Assembly: GCA_001512985.1 (NCBI GenBank)
Contig: LFRX01000001.1
Location: 1 to 24,662, forward strand
Reading direction: 5' to 3'
From: Acholeplasmatales bacterium DTU056
GTDB taxonomy: Bacteria; Bacillota_I; Bacilli_A; ML615J-28; CAG-698
DNA length: 24,662 nucleotides
Part shown: positions 12,501 to 21,339 of the stretch, in pieces
Layout: every line of letters starts with the position of its first letter
How positions within the stretch are numbered: the stretch's first letter is position 1
Position numbers and translations under genes: made by a program
Notes under the pieces: generated by a model
Seen by the model: the letters and a program-made list of their open reading frames with translations, nothing else
The model's database searches: none
What the model was told of the DNA's origin: nothing

Positions 12501-12522
12501 AAATCAAGTATGAACTTGATTT
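12501..12522. terminator. Bidirectional terminator between def and the HAD phosphatase gene
   Basis: 9-bp stem AAATCAAGT / ACTTGATTT with a 4-nt loop, T-rich tail TTTTATTTTTAT on the plus side and an A-run/T-run on the other. It serves both convergent genes. Confidence 0.85.
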
Positions 12523-12530
12523 TTTTATTT

Positions 12531-13304
12531 TTATAATAGTTTTAGATATTTCAAAGCATTATATAAACCATCTTCATCAATATTTGTAGTAACATAATTA
12601 GCCACTTCTTTTAATTTAGCTGTGGCATTCCCCATTGCAATTCCAACATCCGCCAATTTTATCATCTCATAATCATTATCACCATCACCAATCGCATAAA
12701 TATTTTTATTTTGCCAAGATAATATCTCGATTAATTTGACCATCCCTTCTCCTTTAGATGTTCCTTTATTTAAAATATCAAAACCAACATCTAACCAGCG
12801 AATAAAATCTAGTGTCGGAAATTTATCAATTAAAGGTGTTATTTCGTTGTATTTGGCTAAACACCACATTTGAAAAACATCATTATGTTGATAAAAGTCT
12901 TTATCTTCACGCGGAAGGTAAAGTCCAATTCTTTTGAAAGTTGCTACAATTGAATCATTAATTTGACTAATTGTTTCTTCGTCTGCACCTTGAAAACCGT
13001 ATGGAAGGTTGTACTCACTTAAATATTGGACAACCTGGTGAATAATTTGTTTATTTAGTGGATTTTGATAAATTACTTCATTTTGACTAACAATATATTG
13101 TCCATTGATTAACACATAATAATCGATTAAATGTTTTATTTCTTCAATCGAATGCAACATATACTTTGCTCTCCCAGTAGCAATTACTATTTCGGTTGTT
13201 GAATGAATTTTTTCTAGAGAGAGTTTTGCAGAAGGGGGAATTTGATTGTTTTTATAATCATACAAAGTTCCATCAATATCTAAAAATAAAACATTTTTCT
13301 TCAC
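12531..13304 (-). CDS. ykrA: Cof-type HAD-superfamily phosphatase (YkrA-like)
   Basis: A cytoplasmic hydrolase of the Cof subfamily of HAD phosphatases, acting on small phosphorylated metabolites (257 residues). Motif I is FLDIDGT (nucleophile Asp9, acid/base Asp11), motif II IATGR, motif III the Lys in STKGEG-type NKGTSKGEG, and motif IV AIGDGDNDYEMIKLADVGIAMGNA. A C2-type cap lies between motifs II and III. The exact substrate cannot be read from the sequence. The start is the GTG at 13302-13304, six bases after AAGGTG; an in-frame GTG nine bases upstream would overlap that ribosome site. YkrA is named by synteny, because in Bacillus ykrA lies next to defB and rnjA. A -10 TATAAT (13322-13327) lacks a good -35. 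Confidence 0.88.
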   Translation of the reverse strand: MKKNVLFLDIDGTLYDYKNNQIPPSAKLSLEKIHSTTEIVIATGRAKYMLHSIEEIKHLIDYYVLINGQYIVSQNEVIYQNPLNKQIIHQVVQYLSEYNLPYGFQGADEETISQINDSIVATFKRIGLYLPREDKDFYQHNDVFQMWCLAKYNEITPLIDKFPTLDFIRWLDVGFDILNKGTSKGEGMVKLIEILSWQNKNIYAIGDGDNDYEMIKLADVGIAMGNATAKLKEVANYVTTNIDEDGLYNALKYLKLL

Positions 13305-13389
13305 TACTATCACCTTGGCTTATTATACTATCTTTATATAAAAAAAGCCACTTTTTAACAAAACCAAAATTATTTTACTTTATTTTTGT

Positions 13390-13417
13390 TTGTAATTGTG
13401 TATAATATATGTATAAT
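13390..13417 (+). promoter_or_regulatory. Probable sigma-A promoter for rnjA
   Basis: -35 TTGTAA (13390-13395), 16-bp spacer, -10 TATAAT (13412-13417). A second TATAAT at 13401-13406 may offer an overlapping start. The gap is divergent with the HAD phosphatase gene. Confidence 0.65.
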
Positions 13418-13452
13418 TTGTTTCAATTAGTCTCAAAGAAAGGAGGGACATC

Positions 13453-15150
13453 ATGATAAAGAGACAAAAACATTTATCATTAGTTAAATCTTTTAATGAT
13501 AAAAATATTAAATTTTTTGCATTAGGCGGACTTGGAGAAGTCGGCAAAAATATGTATGTCATCGAATGCGATGATGAAATTATTATCATTGACTGTGGAA
13601 TATTATTCCCTGGAAGCTCATTTGGCGTAGATTATGTCATTCCAGATTATACATATTTAGTTGATAATCAAGAAAAAATCGTTGGGCTTTTTATCACCCA
13701 CGGTCATGAAGATCATATTGGCGGAATTCCTTTTTTATTAAGAAAAGTAAAAATCCCTGCAATCTATGCTTCTGGCTTAGCAGTGGGTTTAATCAAGAAT
13801 AAATTGTCCGAACATAATAATATTCATGCTAAAGTCATTGAATATAATAACAATTCCGTCTTTAAATTCAAAAATTTTGAAGTTTCGTTTTTCGCTACAA
13901 ACCACAGTATCCCAGACTCATATGGAATCGCTATTAAAACAAGTTTAGGATATATTGTCCATACTGGTGACTTTAAGTTTGACTTTACTCCATTATCTCG
14001 TGAAACCGAATTTTATAAAATAGCCAAGTTAGGACATGAAGGTGTTCTACTACTTTTATCTGATAGTACTAACGCTAGTGTTGAAAACTTTACGGTTTCT
14101 GAAAAGAAAATTGGTGACAGTATTAAAAGTATTTTCTCGCAAATTAAAGGACGAATTATTGTAGCAACATTTGCCTCAAATATTCATCGCGTCCAACAAA
14201 TTATTGAAGCAAGTATTATGTACGGACGTAAAGTAATTGCATTTGGTCGCAGTATGGAAAAAAACTTAGCTGTTGCACAAAAATTGAAATATATAAATGT
14301 TCCTGAAGGAACGTTCGTCTCCGCCAACGAGTTCCCACACTTGCCACCAGAAAAAATTACTATTTTAAGTACTGGATCACAAGGTGAACCGTTAGCAGCT
14401 TTATCGAGAATTGCGAATGGAACACATAAACAAATAAAATTAATGCCTGGCGATACGATTGTCTTTTCTTCTTCACCAATTCCAGGTAATCAAGAAAGTA
14501 TTAACCGTACCATCAATAAATTATATCGTGCCGGCGCAAACGTCATTGTTAACAGTCCGTTAACTGACACGCATACCTCAGGTCATGCAAGTCAACAAGA
14601 ATTAAAATTAATGTTATCAATGTTAAAACCGAAATATTTTGTGCCGATTCATGGCGAATATTCTATGCTAAAAAAACATGGTGATTTAGCAATTGAAACT
14701 GGCGTTAATCCACAAAATATTTTCTTATTAGATAACGGTGAAGTTTTAACTTTTACTTCGAAAAAAGTTTTTTCAAATTATGCGGTTAAAGCCGGTAATA
14801 TTTACATCGATTCTTCAATCTACGATTTAGACGGAAATATTATTCGTGAAAGAAAATTGCTTGCAGAAGATGGTATGCTATCCGCAATCTTCACTGTTGA
14901 TAAACATCACCGTCAAATTACTTCTCCAACTATTGTTTCTCGTGGATTTATCTATATGCGTAAATCTGAAGATTTGGCTAATGAAATTAAAAATAAAGCT
15001 GAAGAATTATATAATGATTATATTTCACGTACTAAACGCATTAATTATAATAATGTTACAAACTTTATTACTCAAGAATTAAGTAATTTCATATATGATA
15101 AGACCCAACGAAAACCAATTATTATTCCACTAATAATGGAAGTATCTTAA
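13453..15150 (+). CDS. rnjA: Ribonuclease J (J1-type)
   Basis: A 5'-3' exoribonuclease and endoribonuclease central to mRNA decay and rRNA maturation in Firmicutes (565 residues). The metallo-beta-lactamase fold shows FALGGLGEVGKNM (22-34), the metal motif HGHEDHIGG (83-91), HTGDFKFD and SDSTNAS. The beta-CASP region includes FASNIHRVQQI and TGSQGEPLAAL, and the third motif is PIHGEYSMLKKH. The C-terminal dimerisation domain follows. The ribosome site AAAGGAGGG is 8-9 bp before the ATG. In Bacillus a small RNA polymerase subunit gene (rpoY) accompanies rnjA; none is seen in this gap or just downstream. Confidence 0.96.
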   Translation: MIKRQKHLSLVKSFNDKNIKFFALGGLGEVGKNMYVIECDDEIIIIDCGILFPGSSFGVDYVIPDYTYLVDNQEKIVGLFITHGHEDHIGGIPFLLRKVKIPAIYASGLAVGLIKNKLSEHNNIHAKVIEYNNNSVFKFKNFEVSFFATNHSIPDSYGIAIKTSLGYIVHTGDFKFDFTPLSRETEFYKIAKLGHEGVLLLLSDSTNASVENFTVSEKKIGDSIKSIFSQIKGRIIVATFASNIHRVQQIIEASIMYGRKVIAFGRSMEKNLAVAQKLKYINVPEGTFVSANEFPHLPPEKITILSTGSQGEPLAALSRIANGTHKQIKLMPGDTIVFSSSPIPGNQESINRTINKLYRAGANVIVNSPLTDTHTSGHASQQELKLMLSMLKPKYFVPIHGEYSMLKKHGDLAIETGVNPQNIFLLDNGEVLTFTSKKVFSNYAVKAGNIYIDSSIYDLDGNIIRERKLLAEDGMLSAIFTVDKHHRQITSPTIVSRGFIYMRKSEDLANEIKNKAEELYNDYISRTKRINYNNVTNFITQELSNFIYDKTQRKPIIIPLIMEVS

Positions 15151-15154
15151 AATA

Positions 15155-15192
15155 AAAAGCCTAAAAACTCACAAATAAGTTTTTAGGCTTTT
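15155..15192. terminator. Bidirectional terminator between rnjA and the exonuclease gene
   Basis: 15-bp stem AAAAGCCTAAAAACT / AGTTTTTAGGCTTTT with an 8-nt loop. It overlaps the stop codon of the convergent exonuclease gene. Confidence 0.88.
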
Positions 15193-16048
15193 ATTCATCT
15201 TCAAAGATTTGTTGTTTAAATAAATGATATATTTCTCTTGCTAATAAGGCATCTTCAAAAGCGTCATGCTTTTGTTTGTTAATTTTTTGATTAGTTAATA
15301 GTTCATATGTAGAAAATAATCCTAAGTCATTTTTAATGTTATGATAGTTTTTTATAATTTGCATTAAATTGATATATCTTGATCGAAAATCAAGTGGTTC
15401 AACTTGATGGAGTTCGAACGAGCGTTCTAGAATTAAAATATCATTTTTCCCCCATGCAATTATTTTAGCATCATATTGATTGATGATTTCTTTTAACATA
15501 TTGTAAAATTCTAAATATGTACATGCATTCTTAAAATCTTCTTTATTTTTGGATAAAAACTTTAATGTCCGAACATTTAAGGACCGTTTTTTTTGCGTTT
15601 TTACTAAAGATGAATCTTCTAAAATAATATTGCCATCTTTATCTTCTAGGATAATTCCATATTGAATTATTTCAGGGATATGCCTTACACTTTGATTATA
15701 AGGAGGAAGGGTAAATTCTAAGTCAATAAAGAGTTTGTTTTCGATTCGTTCTAATAGACTTTTTACCCCTCGCCTAATAACACTTAAATCATAAAAAATT
15801 TTCGGATGATGAATATTTGTTTGAACAATTTTGATGATGGAATAAACTTCATATCCTTTTTTTAATCCAACATTTTTAGGTTCTTCATAAATGTATGCAA
15901 AAATATATGGCTTATTGATAAAATATGGGCCAAAATCTTTAAATGCTTTGCGAGTTAAAAACAAAGTTTTTAACTGCTTTTTTGTTTTTATAATAACTGC
16001 CCGTTCTTTTGGAATAACCGCGTAAATTTTTCCATATATTTTTTTCAT
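15191..16048 (-). CDS. DEDDh 3'-5' exonuclease-fold protein with extra N-terminal domain
   Basis: Residues 105-285 form an RNase T/DnaQ-like exonuclease: LFIDLEFTLPPY (Asp109, Glu111), AWGKNDILILE (Asp203) and HDAFEDALLAREIY (His261, Asp266). The full DEDDh set is present, so it is probably active on RNA or DNA ends. This group includes the B. subtilis sporulation inhibitor KapD, but the match is only general. Residues 1-90 are a separate beta-rich, Lys/Tyr-rich domain (MKKIYGKIYAVIPKERAVII...) that I do not recognise; it may bind nucleic acid. The ATG (16046-16048) has GGAAGGA upstream. It lies 27 bp after gerE on the same strand with no terminator between, so it is probably cotranscribed with gerE. 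Confidence 0.82.
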   Translation of the reverse strand: MKKIYGKIYAVIPKERAVIIKTKKQLKTLFLTRKAFKDFGPYFINKPYIFAYIYEEPKNVGLKKGYEVYSIIKIVQTNIHHPKIFYDLSVIRRGVKSLLERIENKLFIDLEFTLPPYNQSVRHIPEIIQYGIILEDKDGNIILEDSSLVKTQKKRSLNVRTLKFLSKNKEDFKNACTYLEFYNMLKEIINQYDAKIIAWGKNDILILERSFELHQVEPLDFRSRYINLMQIIKNYHNIKNDLGLFSTYELLTNQKINKQKHDAFEDALLAREIYHLFKQQIFEDE

Positions 16049-16075
16049 AGATATCCTTCCAATAACACATTTTGC

Positions 16076-16297
16076 TTATGAATATTTATCTAATGTTAAC
16101 TCACCAATTCGAATTAACTCTAAAATGGCTTGGCTTCGCCCTTTAACGCCTAATTTTTGAATAACATTAGAAATATGATTGCGAACGGTTTTTTCGCTGA
16201 TATTTAACAAATTAGCAATTTCAATAGTATCATAATTATCTATTAATAATTCAAAAATTTCGCGTTCTCGCTTGGTTAAAAAACGTTCTGGATTCAA
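16076..16297 (-). CDS. gerE: GerE, LuxR-type regulator of late mother-cell genes
   Basis: A 73-residue stand-alone LuxR/GerE helix-turn-helix protein, the same size as B. subtilis GerE (74). Nearly the whole protein matches: FLTKREREIFELL, then ISEKTVRNHISNVIQKLGVKGRSQAILELIRIGEL. GerE activates or represses sigma-K-dependent coat genes late in sporulation. There is no receiver or sensor domain, which separates GerE from response regulators. The start is the TTG at 16295-16297, five bases after GGAGGGG (16303-16309). The ATG at 16321 has no ribosome site. A sigma-K-type promoter lies just upstream. It adjoins uvrC, as in the B. subtilis gerE neighbourhood. Confidence 0.92.
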   Translation of the reverse strand: MNPERFLTKREREIFELLIDNYDTIEIANLLNISEKTVRNHISNVIQKLGVKGRSQAILELIRIGELTLDKYS

Positions 16298-16328
16298 TTT
16301 CACCCCTCCATCATCCAACATATCATTG

Positions 16329-16357
16329 TATAGTATGCAATAAAATTTTCATCGGTC
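16329..16357 (-). promoter_or_regulatory. Sigma-K-type promoter of gerE
   Basis: On the minus strand GACC (16354-16357), 16-bp spacer, CATACTATA (16329-16337). It fits the AC-N16/17-CATANNNTA pattern of sigma-K promoters, and gerE is a known sigma-K gene in B. subtilis. The -35 lies within the last codons of uvrC. Confidence 0.75.
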
Positions 16358-18103
16358 ACTACTAAATAATTTCAATACTTCATTTATTTGTTCTTCAGTT
16401 AAATTTAATTTTCGTAATGACTCTATATTTACTCCTTCATCAGTTAAAAGTCGTAAGATTTTGCTTTTTTTAACTTTTCCAATGCCAGGAATATCATCAA
16501 GTTTTGATGAAAGAATATTTTTACTGTGAACTTGGTGATGGAAGGTAATTGCATAACGATGGACTTCATTTTGAAGATTTTCTAAGAAGTGGAATAATCC
16601 ACTTCTTTTATTTATGTCAATTGTTTTATCATTAAAAAATAAAGCATTAGTTTTATGATTTTCATCTTTAACTAAACCCAAGATAGGAATATTAACTTCT
16701 AATTCTTCTAAAGCTGTTTTTGCTGCATTGACTTGGTTTTGACCACCATCAACAACAATTAAATTTGGAAAATCTTCATTACTATTTTTTAATCGTAAAT
16801 ATCGGCGTTTAATTACTTCATACATTGTTTGATAATCATTTGGCCCTTCAACTGTTTTAATGCGGTATTTACGATATAAACTTTTCTTTGGCTTCCCATC
16901 AATAAAAACAACCATTGCACTGACGGGACTATATCCTTGAATATTAGAATTATCAAATGCTTCAATTATATGAGGAGTTGGAATGTTGAGAAGATTGCCA
17001 AGTTCGATTATCGCTCCTAAAGTACGTTCATAAACCATTTTTTGTTGGTATAATAGTTCATTAATTTTCTCTTTAGCATTTAATTTTACTAATTCAACTA
17101 ACTCTTTCTTTTGGCCACGCTTTGGATTAGTAATGCGTGTTTGTAAAAATTCTTTTAAATTTGTTCCATCTATTTCAGCAGGAATAATTATTTCTTGAGG
17201 AAGTGGGTTATTGTTATTTAAATAAAACTGAACGATAAAGTTAATAAAATTCTCTTCTATACTGCCAAATAATTCATATAAAAATCCATTTCGCTGAATC
17301 ATCTTACCATTGCGAATATGAAAGATCTGAATACTTAAGAAATTATTTTCTTCATAATAACCAAAAATATCACAGTCAACCAAATTAGAATCCATATTTT
17401 GTTCTTCTTGGAGACTATTTAAGTCGTTAATTAAATTCCGATATTCAATAGCTTTTTCAAACTCTAACTTTTCGGCAGCTTCAAGCATTAATGATTCAAG
17501 TTCTTTCAGTTTATCTTTAATATTGCCACGTAAAATTTGATGGATTTTGCCCAATATTGGTTCATAATCATTTGCAGTAATATTTTTAATACATGGGGCT
17601 AAACATTGTCCTAAATGATAATATAAACATTCTTTTTTAGGAAGTCGAGTACATTTTCGTAAAGGATATAAACGATTTAATAAATTAACCATTTCCTTAG
17701 CTGCTTTGGCATTTGGATATGGTCCATAATATTTTCCTAACTTTTTAGACACTTCTCGTGTATAAATAATACGGGGGTGAGTTTCATTAGTAATACAAAT
17801 ATAAGGATATGTCTTATCATCAGTTAGCATTATATTATATTTAGGATTATATTCCTTAATCAAGTTATTCTCTAACACAAATGCTTCGGTCTCAGTGGCA
17901 GTTATGATATATTCGAAATCATGAACTTGGGAAATCATTTTAGTGGTTTTTGCATCATGACTCCCAGTAAAATATGACCGCACACGATTTGCTAAGTTTT
18001 TAGCTTTTCCTACATAAATGATATTGTTATGCATATCTTTCATTATATAACAACCAGGTTGTTTAGGAACTAATGAAAGTTTGTTTTTTATAATTTGATT
18101 CAA
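16349..18103 (-). CDS. uvrC: Excinuclease ABC subunit C
   Basis: UvrC makes the two incisions around DNA lesions in nucleotide excision repair, working with UvrB. The 584 residues comprise a GIY-YIG nuclease domain (PGCYIMKD...IIYVGKAKNLANRVRSYF), the KLGKYYGPYPNAKAA segment and the cysteine set CTRLPKKECLYYHLGQCLAPC. Then come a UVR motif (LEFEKAIEYRNLINDLNSL), the RNase H-like endonuclease region (EAFDNSNIQG, VVDGGQNQVNAA) and the C-terminal helix-hairpin-helix DDIPGIGKVKKSKIL. The start is the TTG at 18101-18103, giving MNQIIKNKLSLVPKQPGCY like the Bacillus N-terminus. The ribosome site GGGGTGAGG is at 18107-18115. Only 23 bp separate it from the rbfA terminator and no clear promoter fits there, so expression may depend on readthrough. 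Confidence 0.95.
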   Translation of the reverse strand: MNQIIKNKLSLVPKQPGCYIMKDMHNNIIYVGKAKNLANRVRSYFTGSHDAKTTKMISQVHDFEYIITATETEAFVLENNLIKEYNPKYNIMLTDDKTYPYICITNETHPRIIYTREVSKKLGKYYGPYPNAKAAKEMVNLLNRLYPLRKCTRLPKKECLYYHLGQCLAPCIKNITANDYEPILGKIHQILRGNIKDKLKELESLMLEAAEKLEFEKAIEYRNLINDLNSLQEEQNMDSNLVDCDIFGYYEENNFLSIQIFHIRNGKMIQRNGFLYELFGSIEENFINFIVQFYLNNNNPLPQEIIIPAEIDGTNLKEFLQTRITNPKRGQKKELVELVKLNAKEKINELLYQQKMVYERTLGAIIELGNLLNIPTPHIIEAFDNSNIQGYSPVSAMVVFIDGKPKKSLYRKYRIKTVEGPNDYQTMYEVIKRRYLRLKNSNEDFPNLIVVDGGQNQVNAAKTALEELEVNIPILGLVKDENHKTNALFFNDKTIDINKRSGLFHFLENLQNEVHRYAITFHHQVHSKNILSSKLDDIPGIGKVKKSKILRLLTDEGVNIESLRKLNLTEEQINEVLKLFSSDR

Positions 18104-18126
18104 AAACCTCACCCCATTGGGAAAAA

Positions 18127-18146
18127 GACCATTTTTGCAAATGGTC
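18127..18146 (-). terminator. Intrinsic terminator of the rimP-rbfA operon
   Basis: 8-bp stem GACCATTT / AAATGGTC with a 4-nt loop, followed on the minus strand by TTTTTCCC, just after rbfA. Confidence 0.85.
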
Positions 18147-18151
18147 GTTTT

Positions 18152-18487
18152 TTATTTTAAATTTTTTAATATTTCTTCAATTCGATTGCCATATTCAATT
18201 GATTCATCATATTTAAAAATCAACTCTGGCACTTTGCGTATTTCTAAAGTTTCCCCCAATAATGTTTTAATAAATCCTTTAGCATCTTCTAAGTTTTTAG
18301 CAGTAGATTTTTTTTGTTCTTCATCACCTATTACAGTATAATACACTGTAGCAATTGAAAAATCATTATTTAGGCGTACTCCAGTAATTGTTATATACTT
18401 TAACCGTTGATCTTTAGTTTTAAATAACAAAATATTACTTATTTCACGTTCAATTGTTTTGGCAAGTCGTTCATTTTTTACACTCAT
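18152..18487 (-). CDS. rbfA: Ribosome-binding factor A
   Basis: RbfA binds the 30S subunit and helps process the 5' end of 16S rRNA. The 111 residues show MSVKNERLAKTIEREISNIL, KYITITGVRLNNDFSIATVYYTV and the ending KVPELIFKYDESIEYGNRIEEIL, the family core (KH-like fold). The start is the ATG at 18485-18487, six bases after AGGAGG. An upstream in-frame reading runs through the infB 3' end and is rejected. It is the last gene of the operon, 10 bp after infB. Confidence 0.95.
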   Translation of the reverse strand: MSVKNERLAKTIEREISNILLFKTKDQRLKYITITGVRLNNDFSIATVYYTVIGDEEQKKSTAKNLEDAKGFIKTLLGETLEIRKVPELIFKYDESIEYGNRIEEILKNLK

Positions 18488-18497
18488 TGACGTCCTC

Positions 18498-20747
18498 CTA
18501 TCGTTGAACTTTAACCATTGTATATACTTCAATAATGTCATCTTCTTTGATGTCATTATAATTTTGAATTGTTAATCCACATTCAAAGCCCTGACGAACT
18601 TCACGAACATCATCTTTATGACGACGTAATGAAGCAATTTCACCTTCATAAACTACAATACCATCACGGATGATACGGGCTTTTTCACCCCGAACAATAA
18701 CTCCGTTTGTAACATAACAACCAGCAATTGTTCCGATTTTTGATGCTTTAAAGGTTTGTCTAACTTCAGCTTGACCTAAAACTTGTTCTTCATAAACTGG
18801 TTCAAGCATACCTTTCATTGCATCTTCAATATCTTCAAAAATGCGATAAATGACATTATATAAACGAATTTCTACATTTCGTTCTTTAGCAAAATCAGAA
18901 ACCTTTGCTGTTGGTCTAACATTAAAACCAATAATTATAGCATCACTAGCTTGTGCCAATGTTACATCAGTTTCGGTAATTGTTCCAACGCTACCACGAA
19001 TTACATTGATTTTAACGCCTTCAACATTTAATTTCTCCAATGAGCCTTTAATAACCTCGATTGATCCTTGAACGTCAGCTTTAACTATTAAATTTAATTC
19101 TTTAGTTGTATTCCCTGCTTCGGCAAATAAATCTGCTAATGAGATTTTTTTACCAACGCCTTTTTCACGTTCTAATGCACGAAGTTTTCTTTCCTCAGCA
19201 ACCATTCGGGCTGTTCTTTCATCTTCAAAAACCATAAATGGATCGCCGGCTAATGGAACTTCTTCAAGACCAATGGCCTCAACTGGTTTTGATGGTCCCG
19301 CAACTTTAACTGCTTTATTATACTCGTCAAACATCGCACGAATTTTACCCCATGTTGTTCCGACAACAATTGGATCACCAATTTTAATTGAACCATTTCT
19401 AACTAATAATGTTGCTACTGGACCACGGCCACGGTCTAGACGGGCTTCAATCACGCTACCTAATCCTAAACGATTTGGATTTGCTTTTAGTTCCATCATT
19501 TCTGCTTGTAATAAAACCATTTCTAATAAATCGTCAACACCTTTACCGGTTAGTGCAGAAATTGGAACATAAATAGTATTTCCGCCCCATTCCTCTGGAA
19601 TTAAATCTAGTTTTGATAAATCTGCTTTAATACGCTCTGGATCAGCGCTTGATTTATCAATTTTGTTAATTGCAACAATAATTGGTACTTTAGCAGCTTG
19701 AGCATGTTCAACTGCTTCTCTAGTTTGTGGCATTACCCCATCATCAGCAGCAACTACTAAAATAACAATATCAGTTACTTCTGCTCCACGAGCACGCATT
19801 TCGGTAAATGCGGCATGACCTGGAGTGTCAATAAAAGTAATTAATTTCCCATTTTTTTGCACTTGGTAAGCACCAATATGTTGAGTAATTCCTCCAGCTT
19901 CACGGGCAGCAACATTAGTATGACGAATTGTATCAAGTAATGTTGTTTTTCCATGGTCGACATGTCCCATAATGGTTACAATTGGCGGACGTTCTTGTAA
20001 ATCTTCTTCATCATCAACAATAACTAAATCTTCAAATTTAGTAACGTCTGTTTCTTCTTTATCTTTTAGAATAAATCCAAAATCTTCAGCCAACAACTCC
20101 ACAATTTCTCTTTCAATGGCTTGGGTTGCACTAACCATATAACCTAAAGTAATTAATTTACGAACTATCTCGCTTACTGGAACACCTAATCCATCGGCGA
20201 TATTTGCAACAGTCATTCCATCACTATAATATAATACCTTTTCAGTAATTTGAGTTTGACTAGATGGAATATTAGTCTTACGATCTTTGATGTTTTTTCC
20301 TTTTGGACGTTTTATTTGTCTTCTAAATTGTTTATCATCATCTTCATAATCACTATATTTTCCAGCATAGTCCCGAGATAATTCTAGTTCTTCAATTTCT
20401 TTAACAACTTGTTCAACCAAGATGTCTTCTTCTGATTTTGGTTGTTCTTGTTTTGGTTGAGTTTTAATTTCTTCTTGTTTTATTTCAATCACTGGTTTTG
20501 GTTTCTCTTTTACTTTTATTTCAACTTTTTCTTCTATTTTTACTTCAGGTTTATCTTCTTCTTTTTTAGGTGGTGTGGCCGATTTTTTCACAGGGCGGAT
20601 TGGACGTTTATAAGCGCGACTTAATTTTTTAATTATATCTTCACGAACAACTGTTTCTGCATCCGCCTCAATACCAACATTACTCAATTTCATAATTATT
20701 TCATCAACATTTACTTCGAGAGCTTCTGCAATCTCCTTAACTTTCAT
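18498..20747 (-). CDS. infB: Translation initiation factor IF-2
   Basis: IF-2 is the GTPase that places initiator fMet-tRNA on the 30S subunit and promotes subunit joining. The 749 residues start with an IF2_N domain (MKVKEIAEALEVNVDEI). A Lys/Glu/Pro-rich flexible linker (about 55-165) and a second IF2_N domain (about 170-225) follow. The G domain has GHVDHGKT (261-268), DTPGH (307-311) and NKID (361-364), and the C-terminal beta-barrel domains follow. The start is the ATG at 20745-20747, with AGAGGTG upstream. It overlaps the end of ylxQ by 11 bp, indicating translational coupling. Longer in-frame readings run through ylxQ and are rejected. Confidence 0.97.
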   Translation of the reverse strand: MKVKEIAEALEVNVDEIIMKLSNVGIEADAETVVREDIIKKLSRAYKRPIRPVKKSATPPKKEEDKPEVKIEEKVEIKVKEKPKPVIEIKQEEIKTQPKQEQPKSEEDILVEQVVKEIEELELSRDYAGKYSDYEDDDKQFRRQIKRPKGKNIKDRKTNIPSSQTQITEKVLYYSDGMTVANIADGLGVPVSEIVRKLITLGYMVSATQAIEREIVELLAEDFGFILKDKEETDVTKFEDLVIVDDEEDLQERPPIVTIMGHVDHGKTTLLDTIRHTNVAAREAGGITQHIGAYQVQKNGKLITFIDTPGHAAFTEMRARGAEVTDIVILVVAADDGVMPQTREAVEHAQAAKVPIIVAINKIDKSSADPERIKADLSKLDLIPEEWGGNTIYVPISALTGKGVDDLLEMVLLQAEMMELKANPNRLGLGSVIEARLDRGRGPVATLLVRNGSIKIGDPIVVGTTWGKIRAMFDEYNKAVKVAGPSKPVEAIGLEEVPLAGDPFMVFEDERTARMVAEERKLRALEREKGVGKKISLADLFAEAGNTTKELNLIVKADVQGSIEVIKGSLEKLNVEGVKINVIRGSVGTITETDVTLAQASDAIIIGFNVRPTAKVSDFAKERNVEIRLYNVIYRIFEDIEDAMKGMLEPVYEEQVLGQAEVRQTFKASKIGTIAGCYVTNGVIVRGEKARIIRDGIVVYEGEIASLRRHKDDVREVRQGFECGLTIQNYNDIKEDDIIEVYTMVKVQR

Positions 20748-21060
20748 CTCTATCACCTCTTTTAATTTCTTGTAAGGCTTTCGCAAATCCACCATCCGTA
20801 ATTGCAAGTAGTTTTCGCATTTCCTTACCGATTGCAATTGATAATTCTTCCGTTGAAAAATCATCAATTATTGGAATATTGTAAAAATAGCATTTCTTTT
20901 TAAACTTATCTAATGTTTTAAAAGATGCATCACTTGCAACGATCATTAGATGGCAAGTTCTATTTTGTAGAGATTTAAGACATAAATCTTCTCCAGAAAC
21001 CAACTTTCTTGCTCGCTGAGCAAGACCTAACATATTCAAAAACTTCCTTCTACTATTCAT
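20737..21060 (-). CDS. ylxQ: L7Ae-family RNA-binding protein YlxQ
   Basis: A small K-turn-RNA-binding protein of the L7Ae/L30e fold, about 107 residues. Landmarks are FLNMLGLAQRARKLVSGEDL, LMIVASDASFKTLDKFKKKC and AIGKEMRKLLAITDGGFAKAL. In the nusA-infB operon this position is always YlxQ, whose exact role is unresolved. The start is not firm. The ATG at 21058-21060 overlaps the ylxR stop by 8 bp and aligns with the family N-terminus. A TTG at 21039 has AGAAGG upstream but would remove residues aligned in homologues. It overlaps infB by 11 bp. Confidence 0.88.
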   Translation of the reverse strand: MNSRRKFLNMLGLAQRARKLVSGEDLCLKSLQNRTCHLMIVASDASFKTLDKFKKKCYFYNIPIIDDFSTEELSIAIGKEMRKLLAITDGGFAKALQEIKRGDRDES

Positions 21061-21328
21061 CTTTATTTTCAAGAAGTCTTAATAATTCCTCATAAATTGA
21101 TTTTGGAACTTCCACCTCTAAATGTTTATCTAATATTTTTTTCTTTTCTGCCGTTTTAATCGCTACGGCCGATTTAACTAAATAAGCTCCGCGCCCATTA
21201 GCTTTTCCTTTTAAGTCAATAATAACATTACCCTCAGGAGTTCTTACAATACGGAACATTTCCTTTTTCGGATGTTGTTCTTGGGTAACAACACATTTAC
21301 GAATAGGTTCTTTTCTTTTTTTAGTCAT
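21053..21328 (-). CDS. ylxR: YlxR (RnpM) RNA-binding protein
   Basis: A 91-residue DUF448 protein. The motifs are RKCVVTQ (10-16), FRIVRTPEGNVIIDLKGKANGRGAYL (25-50) and a basic helical end. Recent work links the B. subtilis homologue to RNase P modulation (name RnpM); the family binds RNA. It lies 11 bp after nusA and overlaps ylxQ, the canonical arrangement. ATG at 21326-21328 with an AAGGAGG-type ribosome site. Confidence 0.93.
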   Translation of the reverse strand: MTKKRKEPIRKCVVTQEQHPKKEMFRIVRTPEGNVIIDLKGKANGRGAYLVKSAVAIKTAEKKKILDKHLEVEVPKSIYEELLRLLENKDE

Positions 21329-21339
21329 TGTATCCCTCC

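Noticed and set aside
14846..15082. 78-residue reading in another frame at the end of rnjA
   Set aside because: Lies wholly within the conserved RNase J C-terminal domain and has a low-complexity Leu/Ile sequence.
20442..20624. Plus-strand reading of 60 residues, almost all Phe/Tyr/Trp/Leu
   Set aside because: It is the antisense of the Lys/Glu-rich linker of infB (AAA/GAA codons read backwards); no ribosome site and an implausible composition.
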